Assembly (NCBI GenBank): GCA_033439795.1
Contig: JAUTDP010000009.1
Span: forward strand, 3,162,001-3,226,000
Reading direction: 5' to 3'
DNA: 64,000 nucleotides
Source of the DNA: Sordaria brevicollis
Taxonomy: Eukaryota > Ascomycota > Sordariomycetes > Sordariales > Sordariaceae
Shown: positions 37,567 through 46,958 of the stretch, one piece after another
Layout: each line of letters starts with the position of its first letter
Numbering within the stretch: position 1 is the first letter of the stretch
The notes under the pieces: generated by a model
What the model was told of the DNA's origin: nothing
The model's input: only the letters and a program-made list of their open reading frames with translations
The model's database searches: none
Program-made: the position numbers and the translations under genes

Positions 37567-37678
37567 AGGGTTAGGGATTTGTATAGCATTACCCGTAGAG
37601 TCGAGCCCTCTCTAGTCGGCTATACGGGTAGTAATACTGCCCGTATAGAGAAACGACACTGCCCGCCGAGTCCGTCCC
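37567..37678 (-). repeat. right terminal inverted repeat of the MULE
   Basis: Inverted partner of 12,373-12,485. It has the same internal palindrome in slightly degraded form (CGGGTAGTAATACTGCCCG at 37,625-37,643) and the inner AGGGTTAGGG. It is only lightly mutated. Confidence 0.92.
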
Positions 37679-37686
37679 TTCAAGAA
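37679..37686. repeat. right target-site duplication of the MULE (TTCAAGAA)
   Basis: Perfect copy of 12,365-12,372. The sequence beyond it (TGGGATAGGG) is normal genomic DNA. Confidence 0.9.
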
Positions 37687-39278
37687 TGGGATAGGGATGT
37701 AGAAGGATGAGCTTTGGATGGGAACAGGATGGGATAGGGGAAGAATTTGTTGATACCTTTCGTTTTCTTGTCGTTTTAGACTTGCTGTTTCGGCCCGAAC
37801 GGGGCTAATATCTCCATGTAATGAGTTTTTGTTCACACCTACCATAGAATCGAAGTTTTGTCATGTTGGCATCCCCTGCCCCTGATCTGTCTCTGAGGAT
37901 GTCTCGTTCTGAGCGTACCTCATATCTCTTCAACCCCCTCCAGCACTCGACGTTCTCCCTGCTACAGTCGCCCATACACCTCACAGTTTACACAATCCCT
38001 TGCTAATCTTTTCCGTCCTTGTTTTCACCTACCTCTACAGATATTGTGTTTCTTTTGATCCAATTCCAACCAATGAAGAGAGCTGCTGCTTCTAGATTGG
38101 TCGTTGGTACCTCTAAACCTCCCTGCCTCAATATAAATTGGTCCTGGTAGCGCACGTCCGCTTCTGCCTGGGACTGCTGGGAGAAATAAGCTGCGAGACG
38201 AGTCAGACGGGACAAAGATATAGGCACTGCGAATTGCAATCCCAAAACCTCCCCGCGGGACGGCAATCGGGCTGCCGGGCACACTCAGACGGGACTCGTA
38301 CGCCCAAGGCCCGAGGGAAGCGTGTCGTTGATCTGCTGGTTGATCCTGGTTGTTGTATTCGACATAACGTCTGAGGAGTCAAGGGCAAGGGCAAGGGCAA
38401 GGGCAAGAGCTAGATTCAAATGGTTGGCAGATGCCTATAGAGTGGAGGACTGCATTCTCAACGAGAAGGATATTTTCGCTCATCCCGGCTGGTTGGTTGG
38501 TTCATGGTCCCCAGGGCATAGATGTGAAGATCCCATCCTCACTCAGGACCGACCGAAGAATTGACACCTTCGATAAAGGCCCCGCGGGTACTAAGCCCGT
38601 AAAACGGAAGGTAGTTCTCATTGACCCATGGTCCTCTAAATACCACCAAAATGCCTTGTCCGGCGGTCCGCTGGCCACATGCAGGGACAGAAGGGGCACA
38701 TTCGAGAAATGCCGCGTGGGTACAGGACTACAGGGCCTGGCTCGTCAGACGGTGGTCAACCTATGGTTCATCAAAGCAGTGACGAACGCGAACCAGCCCG
38801 CCGGAGCACACACTGCAGTGGTGTTTGCCCGATTCCCTGGCACGGGCTCGGGTTCTTTGGGTCTGCTGGTGTTTGGAGGACTTTGTCACGGTTTCGGTTC
38901 GTCCAATCGAGCTTTTCCGTGCGCTTGCGATGCAGGTCCAGCTTTGGTCCGCAGGCGATCATTGTACGGGCAGCTTTGAGCAGTTGGAGATCATATCCTT
39001 CATAGGTATGGGGCGTTGGACTTGAGTCCCTTTTTCATTGCCCGGGCCGTCATCGTGTCATGTCATGTTGTTGATGCCCTGGGGCGGCTTGTCCATGTCG
39101 GTTAACGGCGTTTGCACCTGCACCTGGTGTGGGAAGTGGGAAGTGGGAACGCAGCCGGCTGAAGATGGCGGCTCGGTTGGCGGCTGACATAGCGGCTAGA
39201 ATGTGTGACTTGGTGGGAGCCAGACAGACAGACATGTGACAAATCCAGTGTGCCATCCAGTAGATGGCGATGCGTCAG
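37687..39278. other. right flank of the transposon, no gene recognised
   Basis: Normal composition resumes at once after the target duplication. Open frames up to about 180 codons lack motifs and overlap each other. A hexamer repeat of AAGGGC units (about 4.5 copies) lies at 38,381-38,407. Confidence 0.45.
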
Positions 39279-39405
39279 CTACTTGGTGCTGGTGGGAGCC
39301 AGACAGAAATTCAATGTGTCATCCAGTAGATGACGATGCGTCAGCAACTTGGTGGGAAGCCAGACAGGTGGCAGATCCAGTGTGCCATCCAATAGATGAC
39401 GGGAA
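39211..39405. repeat. three imperfect tandem repeats of about 57-79 bp
   Basis: Units begin GGTGGGAGCCAGACAG at 39,211 and 39,290 and GGTGGGAAGCCAGACAG at 39,349. They share ATCCAGTGTGCCATCCAGTA and GATGCGTCAGC segments. The units shorten from about 79 to 59 to 57 bp. They overlap the 3' exon of the putative minus-strand gene, where they encode repeated HLLDGTLDLPPVW / HLLDDTLNF-like peptides. Confidence 0.8.
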
Positions 39406-39772
39406 GGGGCGGGCAGGTTATCTGGCTCACCAAATCCCGGCGGGATGGGAGGCAGGCTCTTGTGCCTGGATCGATGCCGGCTTAGGGCGTCCTGGCAGTG
39501 AGTGATCCATGGTCTGTCTGTTGTCTCGGTTTCCGCCACCCCTCTAGAACATTCAACCCCCAGACCCCCTGGGTTACATATGAGCTGGCCAGTATACTTA
39601 CCAGCATCTCGCCGATCACCATATGCGCTGCCTCCCAGTTGCGCGTGGCTGTGACAATTTGGGGTTGAGGCGGCAAGCCTTCAGGTTGGTAAGCCATCAG
39701 GCTGACCACTAAGGCACTAAGCCGTATAGCTTGCTGCTGCCCAGCTGTCATTTGCATGAGACGGTCAATCAT
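39279..39772 (-). CDS. putative two-exon gene of unknown function
   Basis: No family recognised. Exon A (minus, 39,772-39,602, possibly extending to about 39,895) reads coherent protein: NAAAKYIAEAEEMIDRLMQM, then AGQQQAIRLSALVVSLMAY and EGLPPQPQIVTATRNWEAAH. It ends at a perfect donor CTG|GTAAGT (intron 39,601 downward). An acceptor TGCCAG at 39,492 joins it in phase to exon B (39,491-39,279), which reads DALSRHRSRHKSLPPIPPGF and then the repeat-coded tail before a stop. The intron is 110 bp with CTCAC close to the acceptor. The first in-frame ATG is 39,772, but the frame is open without ATG to about 39,895, so an upstream exon is possible. This may be a real small gene or the 3' end of a decayed one. 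Confidence 0.35.
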
Positions 39773-40320
39773 CTCTTCTGCTTCGGCGATATATTTGGCG
39801 GCAGCATTTCCAGATTGGTGGAAGAGAGGGAATTTGTTTGTTGCAACGAACGGCTTGGTGCCGTGGGTTTGCTCGTTGGTGTTTTGGGCTGGTAGATGGG
39901 TTCAGACCGAAGAAAACTTTGCTCATCCTAAATCAGGATAGAGCAGGGCGCTTTTCTCTTGGATTGAACTTTGTCCAAACGCGTCAAGGGTGGATATCGA
40001 GGGAAGTTAGATTCTATCCTTGGATATCTCGAAGTTCCGTTGGTGAGATCGGACGAATATTTCATCTTGTCTTGCAACTCTCTTTCCACGAGAACTCCCG
40101 AAAAGTGCTTCTTGCAGTAGTAAACTCCCAAAGGGCATATCACCTTTTAGAGAATAATAATACCGGCGAGTTTGTCTACGCAGGTGGTCAAGCCCTCCGC
40201 GAGTGTCGTGTCGTTTTGCGTTGTCTCCAAGGAGCTTCTAGACTATCCCATTGTCAACACAAACGCAGCCCACCGCGAGTGCTAGCCAGCGCGCCGGTCC
40301 ATCTCACGATTACATCGACC

Positions 40321-40366
40321 AAACAACCAACCCATACCAACCAACCCATACAACCAACCCATACCA
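40321..40366. repeat. short tandem repeat in the leader of the decayed gene
   Basis: Three to four units of the type CCAACCCATAC/A just upstream of the ATG at 40,385. A CA-rich leader of this kind is common before fungal start codons. Confidence 0.7.
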
Positions 40367-40384
40367 ACATCTCCCCTCGCAACA

Positions 40385-40680
40385 ATGTCTCCGAAATTCG
40401 TTGCCGCCGACGTTGCTTTCCTGAAGCCATCCACATAGCGGGCAATCTTGCACCCAAGAGGAACGAGATCGCCTCAACGAACTTGAACTCAACCCCAAGT
40501 TCAACCCGAAGGCCAGCCACTGGCCACTGGCCACCCCTGCATCGTATTGAAGACAGATGGGCGGTATGCCCTAGTCACCACGGGCACTGTTTCCGCCCAT
40601 GGGTCCGGGGATCACGACAATTGGTGTGCCCCTTGGAAAAGAAAAAGGGGATACCCGTCCAACTCGAAGCGCCGCGACCG
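40385..40680 (+). pseudogene. decayed gene, first exon of an unrecognised fungal protein
   Basis: The ATG in good context (CAACAATG) opens MSPKFVAADVAFLKPST, which meets TAG. One frame over, coherent text continues as QEERDRLNELELNPKFNPKA, then switches frame again to IVLKTDGRYALVTTGTVSAH and GSGDHDNWCAPWKR, ending at a consensus donor (GTAAGC at 40,681). The second frame change lies in a 7-bp tandem repeat (GCCACTG twice plus GCCAC, 40,516-40,534). Without 14 bp of it the frame would run on. The text resembles a widespread fungal hypothetical-protein family with an ALVTTVSAYGSG-type motif; this is memory-based and unverified. An intact 322-codon frame on this strand crosses the region in another phase and looks spurious. 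Confidence 0.5.
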
Positions 40681-40699
40681 GTAAGCAGACTACCTAGTC

Positions 40700-42677
40700 C
40701 ATCTCCCACTGCGCTCGCCCGACCGACAACGTTTGGTGTATCGCCTTTGTCCAGGCTTTGTTCGCCGCCCTCCAGTGCCACATGCCAGCCCCGACCTCTA
40801 CCCTAAATGGACGTATCAAAGCTTACACCGGCCCGCAAAAAGGCAGGAGTGTCTCTAAGCCAGGACCAGGTTGATCCGCACTCCGCAGCAGGGGGGTCGC
40901 TAGAGTACCTATGTTCTCGACGATAATAGTCGATCCATTGCCCAAGGCCTGGCTGGTGAAATGGATGTCGCAGCGGAAGTTGTGCACTTGAAGGGCACTG
41001 GGGTGTTATATCTGCTTTATGATGCGACATCCATACCTAGAGTAACCTTGAGTCTAGTAGGGGTATTTTGGATGTTGTTATTGGGGGTCGAGGTTGAAGA
41101 CCAGTAGTCGTACTTCTACTGGCCTGTTTGCACTTCCCTAAGTTATCTTCTATCCGCCAAAGCCCAAAGGGGAGTTTGTACCGGTACTGTAGGTACGTAG
41201 GAGTGCTAGAAGTTTGGGCTAATAGTCTAGTCGGGACTGTGGAAGCCCATTGCGAAGTTGGTGGCGTAAGGGTTTATTGTAATTGTATACTTGGTAGGTA
41301 TCGACTTGGGTTTGTGTTATTCACTTCTGTCACCAGCCGCGATGGTCCAGACCAGTTGCCCTACCCTACTCAGCACGAGTACACCATTCCCTGACTGGAA
41401 CCATTTGTTGGGAGCTCAAGCTGCGCGTGCTCTGGCGCTGGGGTCTTGCCGAAGGTTTCCGAATTCGATTATCCTAATGATTGAGGTAAGAATCCGTCTC
41501 CTAGGAGAGACGAATGAATCCGTCTGTCACTATCAATCGATGGGCCACACAAGGCTGTGTTGCAATGACACCTGACGGCTGGATCCGTTAAGGTCATTGC
41601 AATATGTCTTGTGCCTTGCCCTGGCGGGTATAAAAATAAACACTACTGACCAACAGCCTCTGGCCGCAATTCGTCTGTTTAACTATGGATCAAACAAAGG
41701 TCCCTGGCGTGCTGTTGCTGCTGCGGCGAACCTCTGAACCATAGAGAAACCCCAGCCCGTGAGAAGGCCCGAGAGTGAAGTGGTCAACTAAGTAACCAAC
41801 CGGCGATATCAAATCATCAAACAGAAGCATAATAGCCGTGCTGTCAAAGCCCCTTATTAAGGAAGTAGGTAATCTCTAGCTGGGTTGACCGAATGTTGGT
41901 GCCGTGTTGTTGACATTGGAGACCCCAATGTTAGCAAAGAGGAGACTCAGAAGAGTTTGTATCAGTGGACCGTCACCTGCCCGCTCGGCAAGTTTTGGAA
42001 GTGGTACCATGGAGGATCGAAGTTCCTCTAGTCGTCATGTCCTAGGATAAGGGAAGCTTTCGGCGGGAAAGTACCTCTGATCATCTGGTCTGGACTCTGG
42101 AGACGAGTCGAAGTTTCCCAGACTGGACTGTTTATGGGTATCTTGCCGAGTGATAGCCACCCTCGGTATGATGTCCGGATGTTGTCGTGATCTGGGAATT
42201 AGGAAGGAACTGGTTGCATGTTGTCGTCAAGACCGACCCATGGCCAATCTGAATCCGAAGAAAGGCCGTTGAATCGATAGACGCAGTTGAAAGTGGAAGC
42301 CACAAGCTGGGAAATGATCTTCGCACTTACCAACTTCCAGACTGGATTTTCTGTTTTCTCGTCCAAACAGACTCGGACGGTCGGACCCATTGGTGCGGTT
42401 CGGGCCGCTGTCCGTTTCTATGATCAGTCGATGATGTCAACGGTTTCTCATTCCCGGTACCTGGGCCCATGGCGTAGGGCAGCTACCCCACTGGGGAACC
42501 TCTTCAGGAAGGGATCAAAGTACGTATGTACTAAGGTGGAAGGACCACAGGAATACAGGAAGGAAAGGAGGTGTTTAGAAGGAATGAAGCCAACCTGAAT
42601 AGACAGGCAAGGAAGTAAGATACCTGACCAGACCAGACCAGATGGGAAGGATGGTTGAGTACGCATTCATTTCCCTG
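40700..42677. other. 2-kb interval without recognisable gene
   Basis: Possibly includes lost downstream exons of the decayed gene (acceptor-like TTTGTCCAG at about 40,752). Otherwise only short frames without motifs. Confidence 0.4.
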
Positions 42678-42684
42678 TATATAT
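42678..42684 (+). promoter_or_regulatory. TATA-box-like sequence upstream of the royal-jelly family gene
   Basis: TATATAT in the context CCCTGTATATATCCG, 266 bp before the start codon. It is followed by CT-rich leader DNA (CTTCTTCTTCTTCAG). Confidence 0.4.
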
Positions 42685-42949
42685 CCGTGGCCTCCCCAGA
42701 CCTTTGTGGATAATGGTTTTCCTCCTTATCTTCATCTTCTTCTTCTTCAGTCCATCAGGCATTATTGTTAAACTGCATTGATACAACATATTTCCTCAAA
42801 CACCACCCCTGTCAGTCAGTATCGCCAAATGATCTGCAACGCCGAAGTATAAGACGTTGTCTTTTCCACATTAAAGCCAGCTTCACTCACCTTCATACCT
42901 CCATCGCAACAAATCCTCGCGCCGGGAAAAAACAACGGGGCAGTCAAAC

Positions 42950-44331
42950 ATGGCTCGCCTCACCACCTTCAGCTTCCTCCTGTTGCAGACGCTGGGTCTA
43001 AGTCCAACAGTCAACGCCAACACCCACAACCATGCGAACAACCACGAAAACTTCACCTTCCCCTCTGACCCCTCGGTCTCAGGCGCTCCTCTGGAAATCA
43101 TCCACGCCTATTTCGGTCAATGGCCCACCGGCATCGCCGTCTCTCAGTCCGGGCGCATGTTCTCCAACTTTCCCGGCGGCTTGGACCCAGCCAACGTCAA
43201 CAACGGCTCAAACGGCGTCTTCACAGTCGGTGAACTTGTTTCTCCCAATACCGAAAAGGCGTATCCTTCTCTAGAAATGAACACGCCTCCCTGTTCCGGC
43301 GGTGCTATCGACTTGACCGATCCCGAGAATCCGGTTGGGTGCGGGAGTGCGGAGCATCTTGTTGCTGTGCAGAGTGTCGTGGTTGATCCTAAGGATCGGC
43401 TGTGGATTTTAGATACAGGGCGGCCGATGTATACCTTTGACAATGGATCGGTTATCTTGCTTCCGTCAAGCTATGGGGGTCCCAAACTTGTTGGTGTTGA
43501 CTTGACCACCGACACGGTGTTCATGCAGGTGCTGTTTCCGGAAAAGGTGGCGTTGCCGGGTGATACGTACCTCAACGACGTCCGGTTCGATTTGCGCAGC
43601 AACGTCACTTCTTCGGGCCAGGGGGTGGCGTATATTACCGACTCTTCGTCCACTGGCCAAAACGGGATTATTGTCGCCGATTTGGGGACAGGTGAATCTT
43701 GGCGCAAACTGGAGAGACATGCGAGTGTCTTGCCCGAGGAAAAGTTCCTGCCGTTTGTATGGGGAGAGCCGCTTTACTATGTTGAGGATCCTGGTCATCC
43801 CTTGAGTGGTAATCTGACCACTACTCCACCACCCGGATACATCCCCATGGGATCAGACGGGATTGCCATCTCGGCAGATGGGGAAACACTGTTTTATTGT
43901 CCACTGTCAAGCAGAAGGTTATACAGCGTTCCCACGTCGTTGCTTCTTCGTCGGGATGACGCTGCTGATACTGAGCTCACCGAGGCGGTGGTGGATCATG
44001 GAGAGACGGGCCAAAGCGACGGCATGGAAACCGACAGCAACGGAATCATCTACAAGGGAAACAATGAAGCCAACGCGGTGGTGGCATTCAACCCAAAGAC
44101 GGGGACGACGCAGACGGTGGTACGAGATCCGCGGATTGGGTGGGTTGACACACTGAGTGTGGCGGAGGATGGGTATCTGTATTTCACCAGCAATCAGCTT
44201 CATTTGTCGGGGGCGACGTGGTCACCTGGGAGTAAAGAGAATCAGGGGATGGGAGGAAGAGGCCGTTTGGACTGTTTAGAGTGCCCTTGTTGGAGGGGGC
44301 AACCAAGGTTGGTCCTTCGTATGAGGCATGA
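42950..44331 (+). CDS. secreted major royal jelly / yellow family protein, apparent frameshift near the C-terminus
   Basis: A predicted secreted six-bladed beta-propeller of the MRJP/yellow family (PF03022-type); its fungal function is unknown. A signal peptide spans about residues 1-23 (MARLTTFSFLLLQTLGLSPT, then VNA). Family landmarks in order are YFGQWPTGIAVSQSGRMFSN, DRLWILDTGRP (about 145), LNDVRFD, AYITDSS and GIIVADLGTGESWR, then GSDGIAISADGETLFYCPLS (about 302) with SSRRLYSVP, DGMETDSNGIIYKGN, and DTLSVAEDGYLYFTSNQLH. No intron is needed. After NQLH the frame diverges into Cys/Arg-rich text and stops at 44,341. The usual ending (RKRPFGLFRVP) continues one frame over and stops at 44,331. 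A single extra G in the GGGGATGGG run (44,245-44,253) restores it (about 460 residues). The ATG context CAAACATGG is good. Confidence 0.9.
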
Positions 44332-44341
44332 GCTGCGGTGA

Positions 44342-45968
44342 ACATTGTGGGTGTTGCATGAGGGATCGCTAGCTTCCGTACCTACTTACCTACCTAATAT
44401 TAATGTCCTTTGTTTCTTGGATTTTGTTCAATGTGTCGTGGGTATCGTGAGTTGGATGTCTTGGTGTTGAGAAAGGTGAAAGGTGAAAGAAAGTCGTGCA
44501 CTGAATGATAGCGGCAATAACAGAGGGAGGTGCTGAAGGGATGAATTTTGCCCAGTCATCTCGACAGGTTTGTTAGTCCACGAGTCCGCACCTTTGTCGC
44601 CGCCTTCTCATCTTCTTTCCTTCCACCAGATGGCCAGATGAAAAGGACCGTTAATAACCGTTGAAGATCGGGTTAAGGGTAGGAAGGAACGACGGGTTTC
44701 GAAGGAAAGATCGATGTTCATCACTGCCACTCGTCGCCCACCGTCGCCCACCGTTGCAGACTTGCAGACTTGCAGTGGGATGATCAACGCTTAAGCCACG
44801 ATTCCGGGGACAGTGTGGAGCTCGCTTCGTTTGCGCGGGAGCAAGTGGAGAACTATCTGAAGGCATTGACAAATCAAAGAACTCAATTGCCTTCACACGC
44901 CACATTGGTCCCCGATTCGGAGTGGCTGAGCCGTTTGTATGGGTCGGGACTTCTTGATAAAACACCTTGGTATCATTCCACTTTCCGCTTTCCGCTTTCA
45001 TGTGACTGCGTGAGGAGCGGGAGGAGCGAGAGGACTGGAGACTGCTATCGCGATGGCGAATATGGCAAGTGCGATCGTGAGACGGGAGCCGACGGGGCAA
45101 GAGACGGAAGGGCCTGGACACAGTAGTGAGATGTTGATTCATGGAAGGAGTACTTTCCCCGGTACCTGTCTATGTACTTGCCCTTGTACTTGGGTTGGCC
45201 ACCACTGCGGATGGGCAGTTCCCGTCGTTTTCTCGGATTTTCCAACACTCAACCCGGCGCTGATTAGGCATCACTCAATTATTTTAGTTCTCTTCCCAAC
45301 GTCTCTGGACTGGAATCTATGTTCACCGCTCTTGTGAATTGGTTACACACGCCGTCCATATAATTTCTCTTCTTCGGGTTTCCTATATTTTTTTTTTTCT
45401 TTTTGTTTCTTGTTTTCTGTCCTTTCGCCGATACTATCTGGTCTATACATGACGACGACGACGACGACGACATTACCATGTCCTTTTCAGTCACCAATCC
45501 GGTCAGCATCACCACTACCCTCTTCATCAGATTATGTGGATGACATATCTCCATGGATCACCTCGTCTGGACTCATTTGCCCCATTAATCTGGTTCTGTC
45601 GACGTGAGTGAGGCTCACGGGTAGAGTCAGTCATCATCACCATGTCCATTAGCTAATACCTAGCGAGGGACAAGGCATCAAGGTACATTCCATCTACCGA
45701 CGCACAAGATCAAATACCTTCCACTTCTTATTCGATATCCAAAGAAATTTCCATCCATCTTCGTGATCCCCAAACTGACCATCCAAGACAAACAGTGAAC
45801 GAGAGCCACTTTGTTTGTCCCGACTTTCCGGCTCCGAGCTACCATGCTTCTCGTGCTTTCCACGGATATACCAGCTTGTCTTGTCCTTCCGACAGCCACC
45901 ATCGACCGAGACACAACGGAACTTTGAACCATAACCTCCATGGCCTCTGAAAACACCAACAACAACCA
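44342..45968. other. intergenic, no gene recognised; (GAC)7 microsatellite
   Basis: Overlapping short frames on both strands lack motifs. A trinucleotide run of seven GAC units lies at 45,451-45,471. The right end is the 3' region of the minus-strand CBM18 gene. Confidence 0.5.
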
Positions 45969-46958
45969 CTAAACCGGCGGATCACAATACCCAAACTCGG
46001 TCTGACATCCAACGATATAAGGACAGAACTGATCACCATCTCCACACCATCCAAACTGGCTGCAGCACCGACCGTACGTACTTCCCAAACAATTCTGGCC
46101 GTTACCACACCGCCCGTCTCTGCTGGACACTTGCCCGGGTGGCAGCGTGAAGCTCGGTCTAGCACTGGTGGTGGTTGAAGTCCGAGTCGAAGTGGTGCTC
46201 GTCGTGGAAGTGGTGCTGATCCTGGAAGTGGTGGATGAAGATGCCGTTGTGGTAGACGAAGTGGTCGTTACGGGAGGGGACGGAGAAGAATCGTCACACA
46301 GCCCGAAGGCAGACTGACATCCGGCGCCACAATACTCCGGCCCTGAACCGCACCAGAAGAATTGGGAGCAGCATGGGCCCCAACCAGCACCAGCTACACC
46401 GGGGCAGATGGTCGAGTTACCGCATTGGCCGTTGGTGGTGATGATTCCTCCAGTCGGAATGGGAACGAATGATGAAGTGCTGCTTGTTGAGCTGCTGGTG
46501 CTGGTGGTACTAGTGGTGCTTGTCGTACTAGTGGTGCTACGAGTAGAGCTGGTCGTACTCGTGGAAGTTGGTCGAGTAGAAGTCGTGCTGGTGGTAACCA
46601 CGGGCCGGGGCCACCCACACACTCCATACGCAGGCTGGCAATCGAACCCGGGGTAGCAATGGTCTACGGAGTCGCCGCAGTAGCCGTAGTCGGAACAGCA
46701 GAGGTTGTCGCCACATCGACCATAGTTGGCTCCGCATCGGCCCGTTGTCTGGCGCTGTTCGAGCTCGGCAAAGTGAGAGCTGTTGAGGTCCAGACCGCGA
46801 GCGCGAAGTTCAGAGAGGGAAGTCCCATTGGGCTGCTGGTGTTGACGGCGGGCGAGGGCGCGGAGGAGTGCACGGTCTGGGAGAGTAAAGTCGGAGTTGG
46901 CGAGGGCTGGGAGGGACCAGCTGAGAGCTGTGACGGTGAAGAGGGTTGTGAGCTTCAT
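45969..46958 (-). CDS. secreted protein with three CBM18 (hevein-type chitin-binding) modules
   Basis: Predicted extracellular chitin-binding protein of 329 residues with no catalytic domain. It starts at 46,958 with a signal peptide (MKLTTLFTVTALSWSLPALA); the open frame extends 12 codons further upstream but only to a TTG, so the ATG is preferred. A short pro-like region follows (LARRQHQQPNG). Module 1 (about 75-114) has CGANYGRCGDNLCCSDYGYC, module 2 (about 180-223) CGNSTICPG and CCSQFFWCGSG, module 3 (about 287-327) CGNGQNCLGS and CCSQFGWCGDG. Each has the eight-Cys hevein layout and the aromatic residues used for GlcNAc binding. Long Thr/Ser linkers (TSTTSSTRSTTSTTSTTSTT-like), probably O-glycosylated, separate the modules. 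Such proteins can act in wall remodelling or shielding of chitin; the specific role here is inference. Confidence 0.9.
   Translation of the reverse strand: MKLTTLFTVTALSWSLPALANSDFTLPDRALLRALARRQHQQPNGTSLSELRARGLDLNSSHFAELEQRQTTGRCGANYGRCGDNLCCSDYGYCGDSVDHCYPGFDCQPAYGVCGWPRPVVTTSTTSTRPTSTSTTSSTRSTTSTTSTTSTTSTSSSTSSTSSFVPIPTGGIITTNGQCGNSTICPGVAGAGWGPCCSQFFWCGSGPEYCGAGCQSAFGLCDDSSPSPPVTTTSSTTTASSSTTSRISTTSTTSTTSTRTSTTTSARPSFTLPPGQVSSRDGRCGNGQNCLGSTYGRCCSQFGWCGDGDQFCPYIVGCQTEFGYCDPPV

Larger units (their letters stand above)
12373..37678 (+). mobile_element. Mutator-like element (MULE) with two nested LTR retrotransposons, RIP-mutated
   Basis: The ends form inverted repeats (GGGACCGATTCGGCGGGCAG at left; the reverse complement of the right end starts GGGACGGACTCGGCGGGCAG). 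They are flanked by identical 8-bp direct repeats TTCAAGAA at 12,365-12,372 and 37,679-37,686. Long TIRs with 8-10 bp duplications are typical of MULEs. The internal transposase, in three pieces on the plus strand, has FAR1-like, DDE-like and SWIM-like segments. Subtracting the two LTR insertions leaves about 3.7 kb, a normal size for an autonomous MULE. CA and TG are nearly absent between about 12,540 and 37,500 while CG persists, the hallmark of RIP. The element is certainly inactive. Confidence 0.9.

Noticed and set aside
12373..37678. hAT transposon or Starship identity for the large element
   Set aside because: The 8-bp duplication alone would fit hAT, but the long TIRs and FAR1/MULE-type transposase pieces do not. 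No tyrosine-recombinase captain gene was seen at either end.
39211..39405. CRISPR-like array
   Set aside because: Only three unequal units without spacer/repeat alternation, in a eukaryotic genome.
39838..40806. 322-codon open frame on the plus strand
   Set aside because: No domain, odd composition, overlaps the better minus-strand candidate, and lies in a different phase from the coherent segments of the decayed gene at 40,385-40,680.
45678..45965. Possible readthrough extension or small gene after the CBM18 stop codon
   Set aside because: Frames are open for 91-95 codons but show no Cys module or motif; more likely the 3' untranslated region.
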